Assembly: GCA_036874045.1 (NCBI GenBank) | Contig: CM072337.1 | Coordinates: 21,922,001 to 21,986,000 of the forward strand | DNA: 64,000 bases | Direction of reading: 5' to 3' | Source: Cymodocea nodosa | Taxonomy: Eukaryota > Streptophyta > Magnoliopsida > Alismatales > Cymodoceaceae | Shown: piece by piece, positions 1-10,546 of the stretch | Numbering within the stretch: position 1 is the stretch's first letter | How the letters are laid out: each line of letters starts with the position of its first letter | The notes under the pieces: generated by a model | Told to the model about the DNA's origin: nothing | Databases searched by the model: none | What the model saw: the letters and a program-made list of their open reading frames with translations, nothing else | Translations under genes and position numbers: made by a program

Positions 1-199
1 AACATTAAGACATCAAAATAAACTAAAACCTAGATAACATAATGTATAAGATAAATTCTAGCAAAGAGGAGAGATATATAACAGACATCTTTTTTATAAC
101 AGGAGGGGTGAACGACTAAAAATGTGGAAGACGAGGATCGAGGGTTTTTACGTTCGGGCAAAGAACAGGAGAGATGGAATGGTCTCGAGCGAGAAATGG
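1..199. other. Intergenic left edge
   Basis: AT-rich at first, then G/A-rich. I see no gene here. It runs directly into the minisatellite that begins near base 200. Confidence 0.4.
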
Positions 200-440
200 A
201 AGAGACAACAGCATGCTTGGGCGAGGAATGGGAGAGGAACCGGAGAGACGACAACATGCTTGGGCAAGGAATGAGAGAGACAACAGTGTGTTTGGGTGAG
301 GAACTGGAGAGACAGTGGCCTTCTCGGGTGATGAACTAGAGAGACGACAATGTTTTTGAGCGACGAACAGAAGAGACGACAGTGTGCTTAGGTGACGGAC
401 AAGAGAGACAGGGTGTGCTCAGGTGAGGAACGACAGAGTG
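200..440. repeat. Minisatellite, ~32-bp unit, about seven degenerate copies
   Basis: The phrase GAGAGAC (or AAGAGAC) recurs at about 200, 243, 274, 307, 339, 371 and 403, so most steps are 31-33 nt; the first is 43 nt because of a short extra segment. Each unit continues with a CAACA-like run, then TGCTTGGG and GAGGAA or a variant. The unit is not a multiple of three, so small open frames on both strands are a product of the repeat and not evidence of a gene. Confidence 0.8.
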
Positions 441-1500
441 CTCCTCGAGCAAGAAATTCTTGACTATCGGAAGGGGGCAATTTCGAAATCCAAGAATGCT
501 GGTCCTTTTATACTTGAGTAAAACTTTCTGAAGATTAAAGTTCCACACAAACATATTATTTCATTTTCTCACTTTATTTTTTTTGAAATTCTCAGGAATC
601 TAAAAGGCAAAAAACCCCGCCCCATTAAGGAGGCCCGATCAACCACTAATTGATGGGTCCTATGTGTTTATTTTGTAAGTTGAGCCTTTTGACTAACTTG
701 AGCATGTTGAGTTAATCCAACTCAAAAAAGATCAGTCAGAGTTGTATCATTTGTAGGGAAAATGTCACTTCGATTGAGTATACCGCATGCCTCATGTGTA
801 AGGATCTTCCTGTATCTAACCAACTCTTTTTCAAAATTTTAAATGACCTTCGTCATACACTTTTGCCAAATCTTGACAGCCAGATCCAAAAATAGACTAC
901 TTATATCATCGTTAAATAGACGTTGGATAAGCGAATGAGGGGGTTAATCGTTTGATTAAATTTTGAAATTTCAAATTTTTTGATAAAATCATGATTTTGA
1001 GTCACTACATAGAAACTATTAGAAATCTTTCTCAATTTTGTTTTTATTTTGAAATTGGATTTTGTGTTGTGAGAGAGAATTACATAAAAATATTGAAAAT
1101 GAGCTAAAATCAAAATTTTCTTGATTATATAGTTTTAGAAAAGTAAGCTACATAGCACTATTCAAATTCTTCTTAATTATTCACAAAATTTGTTATACCA
1201 ACGATACGAAAGGTAAAACATTTAAAAATGATCCAAACGAAACATTTTTTTATTTATTCGAGGGGTTGTAGTCCAACACTCATAAGGCAATCGCACAACA
1301 TTGGGATCATAAAATCGACTACTGTGATCGTAACTTAAGGTTGAAAATTTTTCTCAGAAAAAAAAAAGTAGTCAGCAAAAATTTGAACCAATGACTTGAA
1401 CTCAAATCTTCCTGTTTACATCTGTAATTGAATTTTCTAACTTAAAATTAAAAGAAGACAATTTCAAAAAACCAACTGCCCGACAGCCTACAGCGCGTCG
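441..1500. other. Intergenic, no gene seen
   Basis: AT-rich sequence with poly-A and poly-T runs. No open frame resembles a known protein on either strand. The last 60 bases turn GC-richer as the MAF1 leader approaches. Confidence 0.5.
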
Positions 1501-2260
1501 ACGTTACCACTGCCCAGAAATTGAAAAACGAGATGATGGTCCACATGGGCGGCCCAGGGACTCCGACGCACATGTCGGTGGTTCAAATTTCGACCACACC
1601 TCTTCCCGAACCGAAGGGCATTTTCAGCGGATATACCTCATCTCATCAGTTCCGGACGATCACGCTTCTCCTTCGTCCCACCCCTCCGCTTCCTCCTCCC
1701 GCTCGTCCTCCAGTCGATCTGCCTGCTGCCCCCCTAAAAGTTGTTCTCCGCATCATCATTATCATCATCTACCGCAGGTATTCAGGCACTTTCCATCGCG
1801 TTCACTTTTCCTCGGATCCTAGGTCTTCGATTCCGAAGTGTGCGCTCCATTCTAGGGTTTTCTTAAGTTGTATTTTGTTGTTTTTGCTTATACTTGGTTT
1901 TTGGAGGCATGAGGAAGACGCTCGTTGTGTGGTGATATGACGCGAAATAGATACTCTGCTTGTCGGACACCATTGTTTTTTCTTTATATTTGTATATTTG
2001 TTTCGACCGCAGCTGTTGAAAACGTAACGGGAAGTAAGCATTTTTGTTTTGCTTTCTCGAACTTTGGGAGTGTGATTTAAAGACCAGTTACAAGGATTGC
2101 GAATTTTCTAGTGTCTGCCGTGTGGTGATGAGATGTAAACTTGGAATGCTATTTGTTTCTTAACATTTTCTGAATCATATGTAGTTAGCCAGCTTACAGC
2201 TTGCAACGGCAAGCGCCAGGCGAAATCCCGTGGATTTTATGCATCTGCAAGTTATTCGAC
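1500..2260 (+). promoter_or_regulatory. Probable promoter and 5' leader of MAF1 with a leader intron
   Basis: A GC- and pyrimidine-rich stretch lies near 1500-1775 and ends in CCGCAG followed by GTATTC, a plausible donor. A polypyrimidine/AG acceptor lies shortly before the MAF1 ATG, near 2165-2199. This suggests a 5'-UTR intron, which is inferred and needs cDNA. A 139-codon open frame from 1521 crosses this region, but its product is proline-rich low-complexity sequence that matches nothing I know. Confidence 0.4.
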
Positions 2261-5200
2261 ATGAAGTTTTTGGAGTGTGCACCATTCGATGTGTAAAATC
2301 CTTCATGGAAATGCCTTTTTGAATTTATCCTTTCTATTTTTCTAGAATTCTGGTTAATAAAATACTGCTTTCTCACTTTTCCAGTTTAAACCAATTCCTT
2401 GGCCATTTATACTGCGGAAAAAGCACCCTCAGAGGGAATCTGGAAGCTTATATATGTATGTCATGTTCGGACCTATGCCATTTCTCTTCAAAAACTCGTT
2501 CAAAAGTAATTTACGTCATGTATTTTAATTTTTAAGGCAAGAACACTGGAGCTGATAGGAAGACCTCTTTTAGCCTGGAACACGAGGTATAGCAGGTTTC
2601 ATGCTTTCGCAGTGGCCAGTAGATCTTTTGGTCTTATTTAACCAGCCATTGTTATTTTTATAGACTGCTAAATAGGATACTTTTACATGTATGGTAATCT
2701 ATGGGTAAGATGCTCTAGATTAATCATTCAAACAATATTTGGTAGATAGTGCTTATCTGAATCTTCTTAGCCTTCTACCCTGTGAAGAAACTCGATCATG
2801 TCTTTTTCTATGGTAATCACCGTCAGCCATTCACAGATAATAGGTTCCCCAATTCATAATTCTCTTGCTGCTTCACTCAACTTTATAATCGCACCCTACT
2901 CTAACTTTATTTTCTTGGCTTATGAGTGAATGCTTATTTAATCAAGGATTTGTTAAAGTTGAAGCTCACACTTTGTTTTCTTTTCTAGTGTTGTGGTTTT
3001 TGAAAAGAAAAGCATCTTTATAATTGCTTATTTGATCCAACATATGAAAATACACTAGTATTTTTTGAATAGTTGAACCAAATATATTTTTCTTATACTG
3101 GATTATTTTGATAAGCCAGCTTAAAAAACACTACAATTTGAAAATTCCAAAAAAAAATGGTTTCTGCAGCTTTTTTTAAAATAGTAGGCCACGAGCTTAT
3201 TTTTGTATGCTAGATCTAAATAATCATTAACAAATGAGTGCTTGGAATAAGTATGTCATTAACATGCTTTTTAGGGATATATCTGTAGAATTCTTTAAAT
3301 TTTATGCATGCTAAGAACTTGTTCAGTGTATGTAGTAAGATAATATTCTTGAAAGAAACAGAAAATTTCCTTTTAAAAAAAAATAATTTATGAGATTTAT
3401 GGTTACGTCATTACCATATTTGCATGGTTTTCTGCCTCTAGTTTATATGACAAACACTTATTCAGAGTCAATTTTTCTTTAGAAGTTCTCTATTATTTTT
3501 TGATTTCATGAGCATAGTCATCGATAGAGGAATGTAATGTTTTTAAAACTGCAAAGAATGTCTTTTAATTGGTTTTTTAAATAGATTTTAGAATAGTCCT
3601 TTTTGCTGAAAGTGCTATTAAATGGCTGTAAATGGTAAAACTCTTGTTATTCAATTCATGTAATATTTGTTTTCCGTTTTTGGAACATTGGTGAAATGGT
3701 GCAGATGCTCTTTTTTGTATGTTAAGCTCACCATATTTTGGAGCTTAAATATGGTGATCCCTAGGTTTCTGACATTTTGAATATTGGCCTTAAAGTGCAG
3801 TCCGAAGGGTAGAATCTTCCTTAAGGTTCAAGGCTTTATGTGGCTTCTCACTCAAGGGCCGACTAAGTGTAATACTTGAGAAAAAGATGGGCAGGTGATG
3901 CAGCTCTAATATGGTTGTAGATCCAGCAAAGAGACTGATGCTCGTGGCTTGTATAATAGCATTTAGAAGTGTCTCCTATAGCTCAGTATTTTACTTCTAT
4001 AGATAACTTGGGTTTTAGTTTTACCTAACTTGGTGATTTGTAGTTTTCAAAAAAAAACCAATGAGATTGTTGCTTTGTTATTTTGTGCAATCAACTTAAG
4101 CATCTGTATGATTAGGAAACAAATATTGTAATACTGTATTGGACAAGACAGACTTTTTTTTTTTTGATAAAAACCCTGATCTATTTGTGGAGCGGGGACC
4201 CAAACAAAAACAAGGATACAGAAGTGGAGGGGACTACTCCATCAAAAGGAGACAAGGGGAGAAGGCAACTAGAGCAGCCTACTTCTAGGAATATTCCATT
4301 TGTCCAACGGAACATGACATTTAACATTGTTGGGAAGGTCCTCTATTTCAAAGAAAGTGTTGTGAGCCTTAGATCTGAGGGCTTCTTTGGCTATGCTGTC
4401 GGCAGAACCATTAGCCTCCTTTTAGGTGTGGCAACATGACCCCACTTTCGACATGAGGTCAAGGAGGTCTTTCCAAAAGTGGATGGTGTGGAAAATCGAA
4501 CATCTCTTTTTCAAAATAGCCTTAAAAATAAGGAGGGAGTTGATTTCAACATTAATGGTGTTAAGAGGGAGATTATATTCTCTGCAAAGTTTGAGCCTGT
4601 CATAAAGAGCTTTGAGTTCAGTAAGGGTACTGTTGACATTGTGGTAGAAATCCATCTTAGCCATGACAAGATCACCATCGGCATTGGGTAAAATACTTCC
4701 TCCTGCACTAGCAAGAGAAATACAAGTTGCATCAGTATTTTATTTCAGACATCCAGCCTTGGGCTTCAGTCATTTTATCCATTTTGCTCGGTGAGGGTCT
4801 TCCATGGTGTCCTTAGGGCTGTAGGTCCGTTTGAGGTCTTCTAAGCTGTCACAAACACTTATCTTGATTTCAACAAAGGAAGCAGTCCCGTTATCATGGA
4901 AAATATTGCATCTATGTTTCCACCAAAGTAAGATTTCCAAATAGTCTTCTAAGCAAAGGACAGACTTGTTTTGGGTGTGTGAGTGACTTACGGGGATTCT
5001 GGTTGGGATGATGTATCTTGAGGTTCTCATATTTACTTAAATTTTTATATTGTTTTCCTTGACTGTTCCGAAACTATATTATTTTTATCGTGTTGTTCTT
5101 CCAATTTCTCCATTTTTTTGAAATAGTAGGTCACATTTTCCATTCCTTAATTTTCTTAATTGGCAATATATTATGTTATTGAATGAATTATCCCTAAACT

Positions 5201-8110
5201 TGGGGAAATGATTTAATTTTTGCTGAAATTATGTTGAAATGGAGTTGCTTTTCTAGATTTTGAGTTGCTTGGAGCATTCTTCAGATAGTGACTCGTCTTC
5301 CCCTGCCAACAACTGGACCACTAAATCAAGGTTGTCTTTTCCCTTGAGTTATATTTAAGTAGTTGTGTTTGCTTGGTTCTAATTTCCTTTGTTTCCTTCA
5401 GCCGGCAAACATTGATAAACTTGGTCCTTACTCTTAGTCACATGTATCCCGATTATGATTTCAGGTATGCATTTTTTGAGTTGTTTATAAAATTTCAAAG
5501 TTAGTATGGGAAGGATACTGGGTAATGTTACTGTCAGCTGTTTGGCGACATGACAACCCACATTGTATTCTTTCTTGTCATTGTTGGGAGTGTTGTCAAA
5601 TGGTTTGACAGATGGTCTTAAAACCATCGCTCCTGATGGAGCTGAGAGTTCAAGTCTCTCCATTTCCCTAGAAGAATCTTATCCTATATGGATCTGCTGT
5701 GAACCTAGCCTTCTGATACCTTAACTTGTTATTGTCATTCACCCAGTAGTGGTGTTTTGTGATTCTCATAATTCTATCTTCTTGGTATCATTGGGTTATC
5801 AGCACAGCACAGGCCCATTGTTTTTTCAGAGAGGAAGGGTGGGAAAGCTTCAAACAGATATTTGAGACGTACATGTCCGAAGCGGCTGAGGTATGATTAC
5901 GTTCTTGCAAATTTTGGCATTTTTCATTTGGCTGTGATATTTGTATTGGGTTCACTTATAGGCGCCACAGCAGTTAATTGATAACTACTATTTTTGCTAT
6001 GGTCAGATTTATTGTTTCCATTCATTCAATGTTTGATTTGTCACTATTTTAACTGAAATTTGTTGATACATTGTTAATTGAATTTTCTCAGTAAGCTAGC
6101 TTATAAGATTGTTGTGCAATGACACTGATAATGAAAGTGGAATACCTGATGATGATATTCTACTTCTCAGTTTGATTTTTTTGCTTTTACTTACCATGTT
6201 ATTCAAGACAAAGGGTTAATGAGGTACATTAGGAAGGTCCCATATGTCGATATTTTTTCCTTTGTTAGATAATTCGTGCAATCCTCCTTATCATCACACA
6301 ATAAAAATTGATGTCTATTAAAAAATGTAATGTAATCAAATTAATTTTTTAATTAAGTTATTTGTGTTTTTATTATTATAAATTTTGAAATTTGATTATA
6401 AGCAATTATGTTCTTCGAGATATCACTTAATTAACTAATCACGAGCTTAAATAATAAATTTTATTCTTTATATAATCTTATAATTAATTGATATTTGATT
6501 ATCAAACATTGTAATTTGATTATGTAATGTAATTTGATTACATGACATCTAAATTACGGTCAACCAAATATAATCTTATTCCAACATAAGGTTTATGCAA
6601 CTAATGTTTTGAGCAAGGTTTAGTTGGAGAATGATAGCCTTTTTACGAGACCAAATAACATCTAGAGCCAAATATGTATTCAACGAATAGATGTGCTTGA
6701 AAACAGGTTCCAACTTGAAGATTTTAGATTCAATACGTCGAATATTAGGGACAAGGTTTAGAATGATACGTTGACATGTATTTGCATTTTCTGAAATCAT
6801 GGTAGTACTTCACTACCACTTCTGTGGTTACATACGGTATGTATATATACCATGCCTGTGCAACGAAACATTGTTCTAATTTCTAAAAGTTTTACCAAGT
6901 GGTTCAACCATTATGGATCAACATACTGGTTTGTCATGGCTGAATCCAAGATGGTTAAAGTGCCATGACACCTAAGGTGCCAGCCAAGGGCAACTAGGCA
7001 CCCATATTAATTATTTTTTTCAGAACAATGTGTGTCTGTGTAATTATATTATAATTTTATATATGTAATATTTCTATGTACAGAATGGTATATTTTCAGA
7101 ATCATGTATGCCTAAAAATAAAATATTTAATTATATTTCTTGAAATGTGGGGAGAGAAAAGTGCTCAAGGTTTTTTTGATTGTTTTAGGGTTTAAAAACC
7201 CTAAATAAGGTTCATCATAGCTGGGTCTTTATTGGATTCTTACCTGAATCCACTAAAAATTCTCCCTAACTTTGTTGGGTGCCCAGCATCTGGAAAACTT
7301 TGAATTTCCACGCTGGTGCCCAGCCACCTCAACAAACTTGGTTAGATCATCAGTTTTATGTGGTTGAACCATGATTTAGATCAATGTATGATTCTGTTCA
7401 TGGTTAAGTCATGGCAATATTAATTGCTCTAGGTTTTAAATCCATGCAATGAACAGTAAGCTTAGAGCACAAGCCTAACGCTAACTTCGTTTGTTATATA
7501 GGAGTGGGCTTTAAACAACAGCACTTCTCTTCTGGGAACCATATGTCAAGCCATTGATGATGTGAGTTTTCAAGTTTCAACTCCTGGTTCTTCCACGGTG
7601 AAACCTTGAGGAATTGGTATTTAAATACATAAATGATGCAGGTTGTAAAATTGGATGAATGTGATATCTACAGTTACAGCCCTGATTTTGACGGAGACCC
7701 TTTCTTGGAAAAGGGTTCATTGTAAGATTTCCTCGTGTTTTTTCCATGCTCCTTGCAAAAGATATTCGAGCTGTAGTAATAATGTTGTCTGTGGTTTCTG
7801 CCTTACAGATGGTCTTTCAATTTCTTCTTTTACAATAAGAAAGTGAAGCGTTTGGTCACCTTCCGTTTCTGTTGCCTGAGGTAGGTTTCTTTTTTTCCCT
7901 GTTTACCAACAACCGTTCATCAAGTGACAATCTATTCAAATGAATACGGCACTTAATGAAAAAATGTTTCTGTGATGAAATTATTCACTCCTCTCTGAAG
8001 ACATCAATCTCGTTTTATTTGTGAGCAGCAATCTGGTGACGGAGGACTTTATATCTGACCAGAATGAGTGGGATGAAGTTGAAGACATGTTCACCGACAT
8101 GGATATGTAA
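2261..8110 (+). CDS. MAF1: MAF1, repressor of RNA polymerase III transcription
   Basis: Complete ten-exon model of 223 aa: 2261-2292, 2385-2455, 2537-2586, 5257-5330, 5402-5464, 5803-5890, 7502-7561, 7642-7721, 7809-7880, 8029-8110 (TAA). All junctions are GT/AG and every phase closes. MAF1 is a conserved nuclear/cytosolic repressor that binds Pol III and restrains tRNA and 5S rRNA synthesis under stress, downstream of TOR in plants and yeast. Family signatures are all present: the N-terminal MKFLE start, LEAYICK, the SHMYPDYDF block (about residues 89-97), ECDIYSYSPDFD, WSFNFFFYNKKVKR and an acidic tail ending DMFTDMDM. Length fits plant MAF1. The start follows from the MKFLE match. Introns 3 (2.7 kb) and 6 (1.6 kb) carry mobile DNA, but no coding exon is damaged, so the gene is probably functional. 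Confidence 0.95.
2587..4140. other. First part of MAF1 intron 3, nothing recognised
   Basis: AT-rich intron sequence without coding-like frames. It precedes the LINE fragment. Confidence 0.5.
4148..5030 (-). mobile_element. 5'-truncated L1-type LINE 3' end (RNase H region and poly-A)
   Basis: Read on the minus strand, broken frames give a WKHRCNIFHDNG segment and then an RNase H-like domain: an N-T-D-A strand near 4720, TELKALYDRLKLC near 4615, and WKDLLDLMS then HTYKEANGSADSIAKE near 4400-4480. These are the usual C-terminal parts of plant L1-type LINE polymerases. The frame is interrupted by stops and one expected acidic residue (VESDS-type) reads VEINS. On the + strand a T-run at about 4148-4160 corresponds to the poly-A tail, so the element lies antisense to MAF1 inside intron 3. 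I could not define target-site duplications. Confidence 0.75.
5586..5668 (+). pseudogene. Class II tRNA-like relic (Leu/Ser type)
   Basis: In MAF1 intron 5. Visible arms: a D-like hairpin around 5594-5610; an anticodon-like arm GATGG (5611-5615), 8-nt loop TCTTAAAA, CCATC (5624-5628); a perfect long variable arm GCTCC-TGAT-GGAGC (5629-5642); and a perfect T arm GAGAG-TTCAAGT-CTCTC (5644-5660) that includes a B-box-like GTTCAAGTC. The 5' GGGAGTG and 3' CATTTCCC pair only partly, and the anticodon loop is one base too long. It looks like a decayed tRNA-Leu(UAA)-like gene or a tRNA-derived SINE head, not a working tRNA. Confidence 0.5.
6325..6545. repeat. AT-rich MITE-like inverted repeat in MAF1 intron 6
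   Basis: ATGTAATCAAAT near 6329 and ATTTGATTACAT near 6531 are exact inverted copies at the ends of a very AT-rich segment of about 210 nt. Size and composition suit a MITE. No target-site duplication was established, and AT-rich inverted repeats of 12 nt can arise by chance. Confidence 0.35.
6546..7500. other. Rest of MAF1 intron 6
   Basis: Contains a 74-codon minus-strand frame (6576-6800) without recognised similarity, and a stretch near 6940-7400 with repeated phrases such as TGCCCAGC and GTTGAACCATG. This is probably old repeat sequence. No host exon was seen. Confidence 0.35.
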
Positions 8111-10546
8111 TTAACCAGCCTAATGTTATGTATATATCGTCTATGATGAACCACGGCATATGTTTAGTGTCTCTACTTGTCCTGTATATTATAAATAGTG
8201 AATATGATACGGGGATGCCGTATACCTTTTCCCTTGGGCTCAAGCTTCCTCTACTGGTTGCTTCTTGTAAAGTGTAATATTCTCACCGCATGTGGCTGTG
8301 TACTTTTGCTGTATTACGTGCTGTGTAAATAAGTTCCCATTTCTCATGGGGAAATCTTCGTAATGATGGAAAATGGTATGGTCTAATTGATCGCAAGTTG
8401 ATTAAAGTATGATATTTTGCTTGTATTGTGATATTTCAGTAGTTGCCATATATTGTCATCAGTTAATCCGGTAGCTCACAGATATATATAAAATTGCTAA
8501 GTAATCCTAAACTGTTGAGTCGATTGTCGAATGGGTATTTTTATCTTATATAGATAATTATTTTGTCCTTATGTGTATCTAATCCCAGAATGTCACAATT
8601 TTCATCTATCAACGTCTCTGTCATGTTTATGTATATTTTTAAGGTAATGGTAAGAAAAAATGTTGAATTTCATATCATATGGCTATGATTTTTTTTTCAG
8701 AACAATATATTGCAATGATTATTATGTTAGCCATTTTAGTTTTTACAAATAAAACTATACTACCTTGCGTCACTGTCTATCAAATAAATTCGAGAAAGGG
8801 AGAGTTTTGTTTCAAAAATCCTTAAGAAATATCCCATTGCATCGGCATTTGGACAGGTCAGGTCAGTATCCTGGAGTGACTTGGGACGACGGGGAGACGA
8901 GGAAGAACAGGTGTTGGTATGTATGTGCATGCTAGAGTAGATTCCAGATGGTTGGTAGATGCTCTCGCAAGTTTCTATAGAGTTGTACCTGAAGGTATAC
9001 TTTAGTGGTGTTAAATTTTTTTACCATGTTATTAATATGGATTTGAATCTTCAAATTTTTACTTATGGTTAAATTTCTTAATTCAATATAAAAAAGAAAA
9101 ATTTTGTGAGATCTCCTTATATAGGGTATCCATTGACTTTAATACGAGTTACAGGATACCATACCGTTATATTAGATGATGCAAAGTCCAATGACACCAC
9201 AAAGTAAAGGTTGGAACGACGAAGATAACTTTGCTCCTAGCATTTGACTTATTAATTGACAAGTGAATATGATAGTATGTATATCTCCATCGTAGACGGT
9301 AAATTAATGAGTATGGAACCTAGAATTAATAGTTATTGTTAACTATTGGTTAATAGAACGAATCCTTTGTAAATATGATAATAGTGATCTTACCACCATA
9401 TAACATTACCATAATGTTATTTTCATCGTATTGGAATTAGGTAATTAGGATCAAATAAGGAGATTTAGGGTGATGAGCTAGGATAATTGCTTTTGGAATG
9501 GGGGTACATTTAAAGATGGCTGTGTGGAGCTATCTATGCTCTTAACCCGTTTATTAAAATTTTGGTGTATTAAATGAATTGACACCATGATTGTCACAAT
9601 TAACATAATTGAAATTTACTCTATATTTTTATATTTTATACTGAAACAAACCAACTAAAAAAAATCTAAATTGAAAAATATGTCGAAGTCATGATAATAA
9701 TTGATACATAATTATGAAAAAATAAGGAATAAATATAAACATATATTAGGATAAAGGAGTTGCAAACAAGTTAATTATGCACGTAAACCCTTGTATGTCT
9801 CGTTTATTAAACGAGGTAAACGTGAGGTGTGTTGATTAAGCGGTTTAATCGGTTTTTTAGAAAAGGAGAATTGATTTTGCAGTTCCAATTTGATCCAATG
9901 CAAATGCCTTCATTTCCAAAAATAACAGTTTTAATTATTGCATATATGTCTATAAAGTCTGTAAGCGTATGGTACAATTTTGTCTTGATTTAAATAAGTA
10001 ATGGTCTTTGATTAAAGGTCTTCAAATACATTGGTTTACTAAATTCCAACGTTGATTTTGTAATAAAAAATTTTAACTACCGGATTAAGCTAAAATTTTA
10101 ATACATAATAGATTATATCATAATTAATTAATCAAATAATTAGGATTTTTTAAAAGCTAATTAGATTTTAATTTTAAAATAAAAAACTAAAGGTAAGAAG
10201 TAATTTTAGGTGACATTTTTATAAAGATTTACATAACCTTATTTGTATTTAGGTGATGACCACAAGATCATGAATTCGAAACAATGTTCAATCCAATTGA
10301 ATACATCTGAAAGAAAAGAGTCCAAAAAATTGAAAAATCACGAGAGGAGGAAGTTTTCCGGTACGAGTGCGCGGTAAAAAAAAAAAAACGCGCAGACCTT
10401 CAAAATCTCCAGAGTTTTCCCGCGCGAGTGCGACGGCAAAAGGAAAGCGCAAACACTCAAAGTCTCCTGTGCCGCCACACCAATGCCTGGATTTCTTCTT
10501 CGGCGCCTTCGTATCTTTGACCCCCATCACAACTTCTCCGTCTTTG
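8111..10546. other. Intergenic between MAF1 and the next gene
   Basis: Begins with the probable 3' UTR of MAF1 and continues as AT-rich spacer. No coding frame of interest. From about 10330 the composition becomes GC-richer, consistent with the leader of the following gene. Confidence 0.5.

Noticed and set aside
1521-1940. 139-codon + strand open frame before MAF1
   Set aside because: It crosses the probable leader exon and leader intron of MAF1, is a proline-rich low-complexity product and matches no family. The MAF1 start at 2261 is fixed by the conserved MKFLE.
5379-5663. 94-codon minus-strand frame over MAF1 exon 5
   Set aside because: It overlaps a well-supported + strand exon and the tRNA-like relic. 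It is a shadow frame.
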